The translations under genes and the position numbers were made by a program. Under the pieces are notes generated by a model. That model searched no databases. It was not told the DNA's origin and saw only the letters and a list, made by a program, of their open reading frames with translations. Of a stretch of 64,000 nt of DNA, positions 1 to 7,819 are shown piece after piece; position 1 is the first letter of the stretch; each line of letters begins with the position of its first letter. This DNA is from Dysosmobacter welbionis (GTDB lineage Bacteria; Bacillota; Clostridia; Oscillospirales; Oscillospiraceae): the NCBI RefSeq assembly GCF_005121165.3, contig NZ_CP034413.3:248001-312000 (forward strand), given 5' to 3'.

Positions 1-1
1 C

Positions 2-1000
2 GCTGTTTTGTGTACCGCCACTCAGCCCGCTTTGGACCCCATTTTTCAGGAATTCGCTCCGGAGATCCCCATCCGGGAGATTTGCCCCATGGCCGAAGCG
101 CACTGGGAGTCCTTCCGCCGGGTTTCCTTCCAGCAGGCAGGAACGCTGTCCTGGATGGACCTGGCCGCCCGCCTGCAGCAGCAGGAGCAGGTTCTGTGCG
201 TCGTCAACACCCGCCGGGCCGCGCGGGAGGTCTTCCACCAACTGTCCGGTCCAGGCAATTTCCATCTCTCCACCCTGATGTACCCCGCGCACCGCAGGAG
301 AATTCTGGATGAGATCCGCCGGCGCCTGCGGGATGGGCTGCCCTGCCGGGTGGTCTCCACCTCTCTCATCGAGGCCGGTGTCGATGTGGATTTCCCAGCC
401 GTCTATCGGGAGCTGTCCGGTCTGGACTCCATCCTCCAGGCCGCTGGGCGGTGCAACCGGGAGGGCAAGCGCCCTCCGGAGGACAGCATCGTCACCATCT
501 TTCAGGGAGAAGATCCACCTCCCCGTCTGTTTGAGACCTCCATCGGCGCCGGGAAGATCGTCCTGGATCACTGCCAGGACGTCAGTTCCCGAGCGGCCAT
601 ACACACCTATTTCTCCACGTTGCTGGATTTGAAAGGCGCGGAAGCTCAGGATGCCCACCACATCCTGCCGCTGATGGAATCGGAGTTCTTCCCCTTCCGC
701 ACTGTGGCGGAGCGATTCCACCTGATTGAAAGCCCCACCACAACCGTGTACCTTCCTCTGGAGGAGGGCGCCGGACTTGTGGAATTGCTGCGGAGCGGTC
801 AATACAGCCGCACACTGTACCGCCGCCTGGGGCAATACGGCGTGTCGGTCTATCCGCAGCATTTAGCGGCATTGGAGCAGGCAGGGGCGCTGGAGCATCT
901 GGAGGACGGCTCCGTGGTCCTGCGGGATATTGGGCTGTATACACAGACTACCGGGCTGACTCTGGAGCCCAGCGGTGGAAATGCCCTGTTCATCGGATAG
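2..1000 (+). CDS. cas3: Cas3 helicase-nuclease, C-terminal part (5' end outside window)
   Basis: This is the 3' end of the type I Cas3 gene, which unwinds and degrades target DNA recruited by Cascade. The frame is open from the first base, so the gene starts upstream. The opening residues VLCTATQP match SF2 helicase motif III, STSLIEAGVDVDF is motif V, and QAAGRCNREGK is motif VI with its arginine finger. The HD nuclease and Walker motifs would lie before the window. The remaining residues form the Cas3 C-terminal domain. It is followed directly by cas5c, the normal type I-C order (cas3-cas5-cas8c-cas7-cas4-cas1-cas2). No defect is visible in the part present. Confidence 0.93.
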   Translation, partial: AVLCTATQPALDPIFQEFAPEIPIREICPMAEAHWESFRRVSFQQAGTLSWMDLAARLQQQEQVLCVVNTRRAAREVFHQLSGPGNFHLSTLMYPAHRRRILDEIRRRLRDGLPCRVVSTSLIEAGVDVDFPAVYRELSGLDSILQAAGRCNREGKRPPEDSIVTIFQGEDPPPRLFETSIGAGKIVLDHCQDVSSRAAIHTYFSTLLDLKGAEAQDAHHILPLMESEFFPFRTVAERFHLIESPTTTVYLPLEEGAGLVELLRSGQYSRTLYRRLGQYGVSVYPQHLAALEQAGALEHLEDGSVVLRDIGLYTQTTGLTLEPSGGNALFIG

Positions 1001-1095
1001 GCCGGAGAATCCATTGAAATACCTATACCAAAATCTGTCTATGGAGCGGTACGCTGCTCCACCCTTCCACAAACGAAAGAAAGGAGTGCATGCTG

Positions 1096-1757
1096 ATGCC
1101 CATCTCTTTGGAGGTCTGGGGGACTACGCCCTCTTCACCAGACCGGAGATGAAGGTGGAACGGGTCAGCTATGATGTCATGACCCCTTCGGCAGCCCGGG
1201 GGCTGATCGAGGCAATTTACTGGCATCCGGGGCTGCGGTGGGTGATCGACTGCATCCACGTGTGCGCGCCGATCCGGTTCACCAATCTGCGGCGCAATGA
1301 GGTGAAGTCCACTCTCTCCGCCCGGTCTGTCCGCACCGTCATGGAACGCGGGACCGGAGAGCTGTATCTCTGTACTGCCAACGACATCCAGCAGCGGGCG
1401 GCGCTGCTGCTGCGGGATGTGCACTATGTCATTGAGGCCCATTTTGATGTGACGGACAAAGCCGCTCCCGGGGATAACCCGGGCAAGTTCCAGGACATTG
1501 TCAAGCGCCGCATCCAGCGGGGGCAGTTCTATCATCAGCCCTGCTTCGGCTGCCGGGAATTTCCCGCCCAGTTCCGTTGGTGCGAGGAGCCGCCGCCCTG
1601 TCCGGAGGAGCTGAAAGGGCCAAGGGATCTGGGCTGGATGCTGTATGACATGGATTACACGAACCCGGAGGATATCCGCCCCCTGTTCTTCCGGGCGTCC
1701 CTGGAAGACGGCGTCCTGCGGGTCCCTGGGCGGAACAGCAGGGAGGTGCGGGGATGA
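1096..1757 (+). pseudogene. cas5c: Cas5c (type I-C pre-crRNA endonuclease), frameshifted near the start
   Basis: Cas5c processes pre-crRNA and caps the 5' handle in type I-C Cascade. The body matches the family well (DYALFTRPEMKVERVSYDVM, EAIYWHPGLRWVID, IRFTNLRRNEV). The expected N-terminus MPISLEVWG begins at the ATG at 1096, nine bases after AAAGGAG, but is one frame away from the rest. The run of five G at 1118-1122 would have to be six to give VWGDYALF. With that base restored the product is 220 residues, a normal Cas5c length. An in-frame GTG at 1086 could start the downstream frame but would lose the first beta strand and sits on top of the Shine-Dalgarno. It overlaps cas8c by four bases. 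The lesion may be real or a homopolymer error. Confidence 0.85.
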
Positions 1758-3514
1758 TCTTACAGGCGCTGACCGACTACTACCGGGTACTGGAACAGGC
1801 CGGGAAGATCGACGCCCCCGGCTGGGCGCCGGTGAAGGTGTCCTATGCGCTGCTGCTCTCGGAAAACGGCACGCTGGAGCAGGTGCTTGACATTCAGACG
1901 GAACAGCCGCGGGGAAAGAAGATGGTTTCCGCGCCGCAGATCCTCTCCCTCCCCGCGCCTGTGAAACGAACGGTGGGAGTGGCCGCCAACTTCCTCTGCG
2001 ACAACGCCGGTTATCTGCTGGGGATCGACAGCAAGGGCAAGCCCCAGCGAACGCGGGAGTGCTTTGAAGCCAGCAGATCTCTACACGAGCGGCTGCTGGC
2101 GGGTGTAGACTCCCCCGCCGCCCGGGCGGTCACCGCTTTCTTCCGCTCTTGGGACCCCGAGACAGCCCGGGAACACCCCGCTCTGGCGGAGCATCTGGAG
2201 GACATCCTCTCCGGCGGCAACCTGATCTTCCGCACCCTGGACGGCTATGTCCACAGGGACCCCTCCGTCCGGAGGGCCTGGGACGCATCCTATCAGACCA
2301 AGGGGGATGGTCCTCAGGGAATCTGTTTGGTCACCGGGCAGCCGGGACCGGTGGAAAGCGTCCACCCCGCCATCAAAAATGTGGCGGGTGCCCAGTCCAG
2401 CGGAGCGGCCCTGGTGTCCTTCAACGCCCCGGCCTTCTGCTCCTACGGAAAGGAGCAGAACCTCAACGCTCCCACCGGCAAGTATGCGGCATTTGCATAT
2501 ACCTCTGCATTGAACGCGCTCCTGGCCGACCGGGAACACGTCTTTCGCGTGGGCGATGCTACCGTCGTCTGCTGGGCCAGAAGCGGAGAGCGGGGATATC
2601 AGGACGTCTTTCAGACGTTTTTCTCCGATTTCTATGACGAAACGGACCTGAAAGGGCTGGTTGGCGCCTTGTGTCAGGGCAATCCGGTGGTCTACGATGA
2701 GACAAAACTGGACCCCAGCATGGACTTTTACATCCTGGGCCTGTCTCCCAATTCCGCCCGCCTGTCGGTGCGGTTTTTCCTCCACAATACGTTCGGCGGG
2801 TTTCTGCGGAATGTCCAGGCCCATTATGACCGGCTGGAGATCGTCCGCCCGGCCTACGACAAATTTGAGACGCTGCCCCTCTGGAAGCTGCTCAGTGAGA
2901 CCGTCAACCAAAATGCCAGGGACAAATCCCCTGCTCCCGACCTGGCCGGTGAAGTGCTGCGGGCAGTCCTGACCAATACCCGGTATCCCGCCACGCTGCT
3001 GAACGGCGCGGCCCTTCGGATCCGGGCGGAGCGGGAGGTCACTCGGGGGCGGGCAGCCATCGTAAAAGCCTACTACCAAAAGCTTGCAGAAACTACCAAA
3101 CACGAAAATCCAGACATACCAGAGGAGGTCTTGCAAGTGTCCCTGAATCCGGATGCATCGAACGTGCCCTATACGCTGGGCCGGCTCTTTTCCCTGTTGG
3201 AAGCCATTCAGGCCTCTGCAAATCCCGGCATCAACGCCACCATCAAGGACAAGTATTTCAACTCCGCCGCCGCTACGCCGGCCGTGATTTTTCCCGTTCT
3301 CATCAATCTGGCGCAGAAGCATCTGAAAAAGCTGCGCGGCTCCAACGCAGGGCTGGTGGTCTTCTATGAAAAACAGCTGACAGAGCTTTGCAGCCGCATT
3401 GGGAAAGCGTATCCCGCCCACATGAATCTGCCCCAGCAGGGCTCGTTCCAGCTGGGCTACTACTGCCAGACCCAGGCCCGCTATCAGAAAAAGGAGGAAG
3501 CGAAAGATGTCTGA
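1754..3514 (+). CDS. cas8c: Cas8c/Csd1, type I-C Cascade large subunit
   Basis: 586 residues, the usual Csd1 size. Cas8c is the large subunit of the type I-C effector; it recognises the PAM and recruits Cas3. The N-terminus MILQALTDYYRVLE is typical of the family, as is the position between cas5c and cas7c. The ATG at 1754 overlaps the cas5c stop and follows GGAGGTG. The last third is the small-subunit-like helical region and contains its own internal ribosome-binding site (see cas11c). No frameshift or premature stop is visible. Confidence 0.93.
   Translation: MILQALTDYYRVLEQAGKIDAPGWAPVKVSYALLLSENGTLEQVLDIQTEQPRGKKMVSAPQILSLPAPVKRTVGVAANFLCDNAGYLLGIDSKGKPQRTRECFEASRSLHERLLAGVDSPAARAVTAFFRSWDPETAREHPALAEHLEDILSGGNLIFRTLDGYVHRDPSVRRAWDASYQTKGDGPQGICLVTGQPGPVESVHPAIKNVAGAQSSGAALVSFNAPAFCSYGKEQNLNAPTGKYAAFAYTSALNALLADREHVFRVGDATVVCWARSGERGYQDVFQTFFSDFYDETDLKGLVGALCQGNPVVYDETKLDPSMDFYILGLSPNSARLSVRFFLHNTFGGFLRNVQAHYDRLEIVRPAYDKFETLPLWKLLSETVNQNARDKSPAPDLAGEVLRAVLTNTRYPATLLNGAALRIRAEREVTRGRAAIVKAYYQKLAETTKHENPDIPEEVLQVSLNPDASNVPYTLGRLFSLLEAIQASANPGINATIKDKYFNSAAATPAVIFPVLINLAQKHLKKLRGSNAGLVVFYEKQLTELCSRIGKAYPAHMNLPQQGSFQLGYYCQTQARYQKKEEAKDV
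3137..3514 (+). CDS. cas11c: Cas11c small subunit from an internal start in cas8c
   Basis: Type I-C systems are known to make a separate Cas11 small subunit from an internal start within cas8c. Here AGGAGG at 3123-3128 lies eight bases before an in-frame GTG at 3137. Translation from it gives a 125-residue helical protein starting SLNPDASNVPYTLGRLFSLL and ending at the cas8c stop, the expected size and location. The Shine-Dalgarno is as strong as those of the annotated cas genes. A TTG two codons earlier is the only competing start. This is a read-out of the sequence plus family knowledge; expression is not shown. Confidence 0.7.
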   Translation: MSLNPDASNVPYTLGRLFSLLEAIQASANPGINATIKDKYFNSAAATPAVIFPVLINLAQKHLKKLRGSNAGLVVFYEKQLTELCSRIGKAYPAHMNLPQQGSFQLGYYCQTQARYQKKEEAKDV

Positions 3515-4403
3515 ACCCATCAAGAACCGCTATGAATTTGTCATTCTCTTTGACGTGGAAAATGGCAACCCCAATGGAGACCCGGATGCGGGGAATATGC
3601 CCCGGGTAGATCCCGAAACCGGCCTGGGCCTTGTCACGGACGTGTGCCTGAAGAGAAAAATCCGCAATTATGTAGAGACGGTCAAGGAAGACGCTGCCGG
3701 CTACCGCATCTATGTGAAGGACGGGGTCCCTCTCAACCGGAGCGATGCCGAGGCCTACAAGGCGCTGGATGTCGATGAAAAAACCGCTAAGGAGAAGAAA
3801 AAAGCCGATCCGGAACTGGACCGAAAAATCCGGGACTGGATGTGCGCCAACTTCTACGACATCCGCGCCTTCGGCGCGGTGATGACCACGTTTATGAAGG
3901 CCGCCCTGAACTGCGGGCAGGTCCGCGGCCCGGTGCAGCTGGGCTTTGCCCGCAGCGTGGAGCCCGTTATCCCCCAGGAGATCACCATTACACGGGTGGC
4001 CATCACTACCGAGGCGGACGCGGAGAAAAAGGGGACGGAGATGGGCCGCAAGTACATCGTCCCCTATGGACTGTACCGGTGCGAGGGCTATATCTCCGCC
4101 AATCTGGCCAGCAAGACCACCGGTTTCTCCGAGGAGGACCTGTCCCTGCTGTGGGAGGCCATCCTCAACATGTTCGAGAACGATCACTCCGCCGCCCGCG
4201 GCAAGATGGCAGTCCGGGAGCTGATCGTCTTCAGGCACGACAGCGAGCTGGGCTGCGCCCCCGCCTGGAAGCTGTTCGACACGGTAAAGATCGCCCGAAA
4301 GGACCCGGCGGACGCCTCCCCCGCCCGCTCCTTTGGAGACTACACTGTCTCAGTGGACGAGTCCGCGCTGCCCGCCGGCATCACCTGTACCCGCATGGGG
4401 TGA
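3507..4403 (+). CDS. cas7c: Cas7c/Csd2, crRNA-binding backbone subunit
   Basis: 298 residues. Cas7c polymerises along the crRNA spacer to form the backbone of type I-C Cascade. The RAMP-like opening NRYEFVILFDVENGNPNGDPD is the hallmark of Csd2/Csh2 proteins, and KIRNYVE plus FYDIRAFGAVM follow in the expected order. The ATG at 3507 overlaps the end of cas8c by eight bases and is preceded by AAAGGAGG. The stop overlaps the GTG start of cas4. The gene appears intact. Confidence 0.95.
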   Translation: MSEPIKNRYEFVILFDVENGNPNGDPDAGNMPRVDPETGLGLVTDVCLKRKIRNYVETVKEDAAGYRIYVKDGVPLNRSDAEAYKALDVDEKTAKEKKKADPELDRKIRDWMCANFYDIRAFGAVMTTFMKAALNCGQVRGPVQLGFARSVEPVIPQEITITRVAITTEADAEKKGTEMGRKYIVPYGLYRCEGYISANLASKTTGFSEEDLSLLWEAILNMFENDHSAARGKMAVRELIVFRHDSELGCAPAWKLFDTVKIARKDPADASPARSFGDYTVSVDESALPAGITCTRMG

Positions 4404-5062
4404 TTGATTTTTCTGAGGACCTCCTCCCCCTCTCCGGTCTGCAGCACTTCGCGTTCTGCCGGCGGCAGTGGGCACTGATCCATCTGGAGCAGCAATGGCA
4501 GGAGAACCTGCGGACTGTGGAGGGCGGCCTTCTCCATCGCAGAGCCCACGACGAGGCGGCCCGGGAGCGGCGGGGCGATACCCTGATCCTCCGGGGATTG
4601 CAGGTGGTCTCCCATCAACTGGGGCTTTCCGGCCAGTGCGACGTGGTGGAATTCCACGCCACCCCCAAAGGCGTACCGCTTCAGGGGGAGGAGGGGCTTT
4701 GGCAGCCGTATCCCGTGGAGTATAAGCGGGGAAAGCCCAAATCCCATCAGGCGGATGAACTGCAGCTGTGCGCCCAGGCCATGTGCCTGGAGGAGATGCT
4801 CTGCTGCTCTATTCCAGAAGGCGCTCTGTTCTATGGGGAGCCACGCCGCCGCACGGTGGTGCTCTTCACCCCGGAGCTACGGGAGACGGTGCGCAGGGAC
4901 TCCGACGAAATGCACCAGCTGTACCATCGAGGCCATACGCCCAAGGCCAAGCCCTCCAAATCCTGCAACGCCTGCTCTCTCAAGGAGCTGTGCCTGCCCC
5001 AGCTGGTCCGGCGGGAGAGCGTCCAGACGTATCTGCGCCGCGCCATGGAGGAATCGCCATGA
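4400..5062 (+). CDS. cas4: Cas4, RecB-like exonuclease for spacer acquisition
   Basis: 220 residues. Cas4 trims prespacers and helps choose PAM-adjacent DNA for Cas1-Cas2. Visible motifs: an iron-sulfur cysteine at residue 20 (FAFCRRQ), three more at 189, 192 and 198 (CNACSLKELC), Asp81 (GQCDVVEF) and the ExK pair in VEYKRGK at 107-109, completing a PD-(D/E)XK nuclease with a 4Fe-4S cluster. The start is a GTG at 4400 whose last bases overlap the cas7c TGA. The reading frame runs far upstream of 4400, but that part lies inside cas7c and has no Cas4 similarity. The stop overlaps the cas1 start. Confidence 0.93.
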   Translation: MIDFSEDLLPLSGLQHFAFCRRQWALIHLEQQWQENLRTVEGGLLHRRAHDEAARERRGDTLILRGLQVVSHQLGLSGQCDVVEFHATPKGVPLQGEEGLWQPYPVEYKRGKPKSHQADELQLCAQAMCLEEMLCCSIPEGALFYGEPRRRTVVLFTPELRETVRRDSDEMHQLYHRGHTPKAKPSKSCNACSLKELCLPQLVRRESVQTYLRRAMEESP

Positions 5063-6090
5063 GACATCTTCTGAATACGCTGTTTGTCAACAGTGAGGAC
5101 ATCTACCTGTCTCTGGACGGGGAGAATGTGGTGGCCAGCCGCGGCAAGCAGGAGATGGCTCGCTATCCCCTCCACATTCTCTCCGGTATCGTCTCCTTCT
5201 CCTACGCCGGCGCCTCTCCGGCGCTGATGGGGGCCTGTGTCCAGAGGGATGTGTCTCTGGCGTTCTGCACGCCCCGGGGACGGTTTCTCGCCCGGGTATC
5301 CGGGGAATCCTCCGGGAATGTGCTGCTGCAGCGGACACAGTACCGGACAGCAGATGATCCCGGCCCCTGCTGCCGGATCGCCCGCAACATGATCTTTGGA
5401 AAGGTGCACAACACCCGGTGGAGCGTTGAGCGTACCCGGCGGGACCACGGCCTCCGGATAGATGAAAGCGCGTTTTCCAACGCCTCCGCCCAGCTGCGGG
5501 CGCTGCTGCCCCAGATCGCCGCCGAAACCTCCCTGGAGCAGCTGCGGGGCCTGGAGGGCGCCGGGGCCACGATCTACTTCAGCGTGTTTGACCAGATGAT
5601 CTTAGGGGAGAAACCGCTGTTTGCCTTTTCGAACCGAAACCGCCGGCCGCCGCTGGACCCGGTCAACGCCCTGCTGTCCTTCGCATACAGCCTGCTGACG
5701 CACGACTGTGCCTCCGCTCTGGAGAGCGTGGGGCTGGACGCCTATGTGGGATTTCTCCACCGGGACCGCCCCGGGCGAACCTCTTTTGCCCTGGACTTGA
5801 TGGAGGAACTGCGTCCCTGCCTTGCGGACCGCTTCGTCCTGACTCTAATCAACAATCGTGTCGTGCACAGGGACGACTTCCAGTTCCGGGAAAATGGGGC
5901 GGTCTATCTGACGGACTCCGGCCGCAAGGTCTTTTTGACCCACTGGCAGGAGCGGAAAAAAGCTGAACTGACGCACCCCTATCTGGGAGAGAAGATCCCC
6001 TGGGGCCTGGTCCCCTATGTACAGGCGCTGCTGTTGGCCCGGACTCTGCGGGACGACCTGGAGGAATACCCGCCCTTTTTGTGGAAGTGA
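5059..6090 (+). CDS. cas1: Cas1 integrase of type I-C
   Basis: 343 residues. Cas1 is the metal-dependent integrase that inserts new spacers as a Cas1-Cas2 complex. The catalytic set is visible: Glu166 (LEGAGATIYF), His234 (GFLHRDRPGR) and an acidic residue in ALDLMEELRP (246-250). The ATG at 5059 overlaps the cas4 stop and follows a GGAGGAATC ribosome site. Length and domain order (N-terminal beta domain, C-terminal helical catalytic domain) are normal for subtype I-C. Cas2 follows after nine bases. Confidence 0.95.
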   Translation: MRHLLNTLFVNSEDIYLSLDGENVVASRGKQEMARYPLHILSGIVSFSYAGASPALMGACVQRDVSLAFCTPRGRFLARVSGESSGNVLLQRTQYRTADDPGPCCRIARNMIFGKVHNTRWSVERTRRDHGLRIDESAFSNASAQLRALLPQIAAETSLEQLRGLEGAGATIYFSVFDQMILGEKPLFAFSNRNRRPPLDPVNALLSFAYSLLTHDCASALESVGLDAYVGFLHRDRPGRTSFALDLMEELRPCLADRFVLTLINNRVVHRDDFQFRENGAVYLTDSGRKVFLTHWQERKKAELTHPYLGEKIPWGLVPYVQALLLARTLRDDLEEYPPFLWK

Positions 6091-6099
6091 GGCGTCCGA

Positions 6100-6390
6100 A
6101 TGCTGGTACTGATTACCTATGATGTGAACACGGAGGACCCCGCCGGCCGCAAACGCCTGCGGCAGATCGCCAGGCAGTGCGTCAACTACGGCCAGCGGGT
6201 CCAGAACTCCGTCTTTGAGTGTATGCTGGACACTGCCCAGTGCAAGGTGCTGCAGGCCAAACTGCTCTCCATCATGGACCCGGAAAGAGATAGTCTGCGG
6301 TTTTACTATCTGGGAAAGCGCTATGAAAACAAGATCGAGCACTTCGGCAATCAGCGCAGCTACCAACCGGAGGCCCCTCTGATCCTCTGA
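6100..6390 (+). CDS. cas2: Cas2, adaptation subunit
   Basis: 96 residues. Cas2 forms the central dimer of the Cas1-Cas2 integration complex. It starts MLVLITYDVNTEDPAGRKRL, the ferredoxin-like first strand with the conserved Asp of the I-C type, and continues RQIARQCVNYGQRVQNSVFE, also characteristic. It is the last gene of the cas operon; its stop is about 180 bases from the first CRISPR repeat. It appears intact. Confidence 0.95.
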   Translation: MLVLITYDVNTEDPAGRKRLRQIARQCVNYGQRVQNSVFECMLDTAQCKVLQAKLLSIMDPERDSLRFYYLGKRYENKIEHFGNQRSYQPEAPLIL

Positions 6391-6572
6391 GTGCGAAGGG
6401 GAAGCGAACATCGTTTTCCCGGCAGGTTCGCACTCAAATATCATCAAATGGACAGGAGATTTCCGTAAATTTAAGCGTGCGAACTGTGACACAGACACGG
6501 CTCCTGGCCATTCCAGTTTACGAAATTGCACATTTGTCACAAAACATACCTGTGCCTTTGTGCTGTTTCGCT
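6391..6572 (+). promoter_or_regulatory. CRISPR leader
   Basis: The 182-base region between cas2 and the first repeat contains no gene. It begins with an inverted repeat (AGTGCGAA ... TTCGCACT, 6389-6435) and then becomes AT-rich before the array. Its place next to cas2, with the sharpest repeats at this side and a decayed repeat at the other end, marks it as the leader where transcription starts and new spacers enter. No confident -10/-35 pair was assigned. Confidence 0.7.
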
Positions 6573-7207
6573 GTCGCTCCCCTCACGGGGAGCGTGGATT
6601 GAAATACCCTTAATCCGGATCCGTTGTATCCCTGGCTTGGTCGCTCCCCTCACGGGGAGCGTGGATTGAAATTCCTCCCACAGCACCGCCGTCCCCTCCA
6701 GCATGTGTCGCTCTCCGCGAGGGGAGCGTGGATTGAAATAAAGCGGACGGCCACACCGTCCACGACTTTGACGTCGCTCTCCGCGAGGGGAGCGTGGATT
6801 GAAATATCCTCCACCACCTCATAGCCCATCAGGCGGGCGGTCGCTCTCCGCGAGGGGAGCGTGGATTGAAATAGCTCCGTCTCCAGACGGTGCACCAGAG
6901 CGGAGAGTCGCTCCCCTTACGGGGAGCGTGGATTGAAATCCCGGCGGCTCCGGAAGGGGCATCCACCACAAGAGTCGCTCCCCTTACGGGGAGCGTGGAT
7001 TGAAATTTTACCGGGAACTCGCTTTGATGGCGCAGGACCCGTCGCTCCCCTTACGGGGAGCGTGGATTGAAATTTCACGGCGGCGTCAATGGCGGCCTGC
7101 TGCTCTTGTCGCTCCCCTTACGGGGAGCGTGGATTGAAATCCGAGCCGGACGAAGCGTTGGATGTGAGGTGATCGTCGCTCACCGTGAGGGGAGCGCGGA
7201 TGGAAAT
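6573..7207 (+). CRISPR. Type I-C CRISPR array, 10 repeats and 9 spacers
   Basis: Ten 33-base repeats begin at 6573, 6640, 6707, 6773, 6840, 6907, 6974, 7041, 7108 and 7175. Each has the form GTCGCTC-stem-GGGGAGCGTGGATTGAAAT. Nine spacers are 33-34 bases long. The hairpin part occurs as three variants in blocks: CCCTCACGGGG in repeats 1-2, TCCGCGAGGGG in 3-5 and CCCTTACGGGG in 6-9. The stem pairing is kept in all three. Repeat 10 is degenerate (GAGCGCGGATGGAAAT), the usual sign of the leader-distal end. The handle ATTGAAAT is standard for type I-C. Spacer targets cannot be assigned without a search. Confidence 0.97.
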
Positions 7208-7225
7208 TCAATGTCCGCAGACAGG

Positions 7226-7484
7226 ATCTGCTTGGCGCTGAGAAAATCCGCATGATTCTCATGCAGAGGGAGCACAAGGTCAACACAAGATTTGTGGCTG
7301 ATATCTATGCGTGAGATGGGGTTGATCTGTGTCCGAAGTACTTCAAAATCGGAGGGACTATGCTTCTGAATCAGAGTTCAAGAACAGGATCGACTCATAT
7401 ATTGAATTCCGCAATACAACATGGCCTTATCGCACATTAAAAAATTGGACTCCATGCCAGATGGAGGAAGACTACCAAACGTAG
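7226..7484 (+). pseudogene. IS3-family transposase remnant, internally deleted
   Basis: Just past the last CRISPR repeat, two blocks translate to pieces of the same transposase that is intact at 12739-13872. The first (7228-7345) reads GAEKIRMILMQREHKVNT and, after a frameshift, MREMGLICVRSTSKS, matching the region before the DDE domain. The second (7350-7484) reads RDYASESEFKNRIDSYIEF, then RTLKNWTPCQMEEDYQT, and ends at a TAG, matching the C-terminus. About 400 bases holding all three catalytic residues are missing between them. The remnant truncates what would be the tenth spacer. Confidence 0.82.
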
Positions 7485-7601
7485 TGGTGCCAATCCTAAG
7501 AGGTTGGCATATAGGGGTTCAGATTTCGGAAATCTTCTGTTTTGTAAATCGATTTCAAGTTTTTTGTGTTTTCATGTCCCATTTCTATTGCAGATATGAA
7601 A

Positions 7602-7700
7602 ATGGCTGAAAACCTTGCTGTGTCAAGGTTTTCAGCCATAAAACACCCCCACCTAATCCGTCAGTCTCATACAAACTATTCAGATTAGGCGGGGGGCGTT
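7602..7700 (+). repeat. Two adjacent hairpins, 3' tail of the IS3 remnant
   Basis: A perfect 16-bp inverted repeat (ATGGCTGAAAACCTTG at 7602-7617 and its complement at 7624-7639) is followed after a few bases by a second, longer hairpin (arms around 7642-7658 and 7683-7700, CACCTAATC/GATTAGG core). The same two-hairpin arrangement stands at the same distance after the intact transposase (13987-14081), although the stem sequences differ. It is therefore probably the 3' end of this IS type and may act as terminator or as transposase-binding end. Confidence 0.7.
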
Positions 7701-7819
7701 CAAATCATTGAAGTGTAGTAGCCCACAAAATCTATATCCCATCTATTTGTTTTCATCTGCACTAGCTTTTCTTATCTTAACTAGATCGCTTAATCAACAG
7801 CTGCCTAGCTGAAAGGATG

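Noticed and set aside
2081-3523. A 480-codon minus-strand frame opposite cas8c
   Set aside because: The plus strand encodes an unmistakable Cas8c; the shadow lacks a ribosome site.
3842-4399. Upstream extension of the cas4 frame
   Set aside because: It overlaps cas7c in another frame and has no Cas4 similarity; GTG 4400 overlaps the cas7c stop and fits.
6610-6895. Short frames over the CRISPR array with repeated ISIHAPREG-like peptides
   Set aside because: They are translations of the CRISPR repeats, not proteins.
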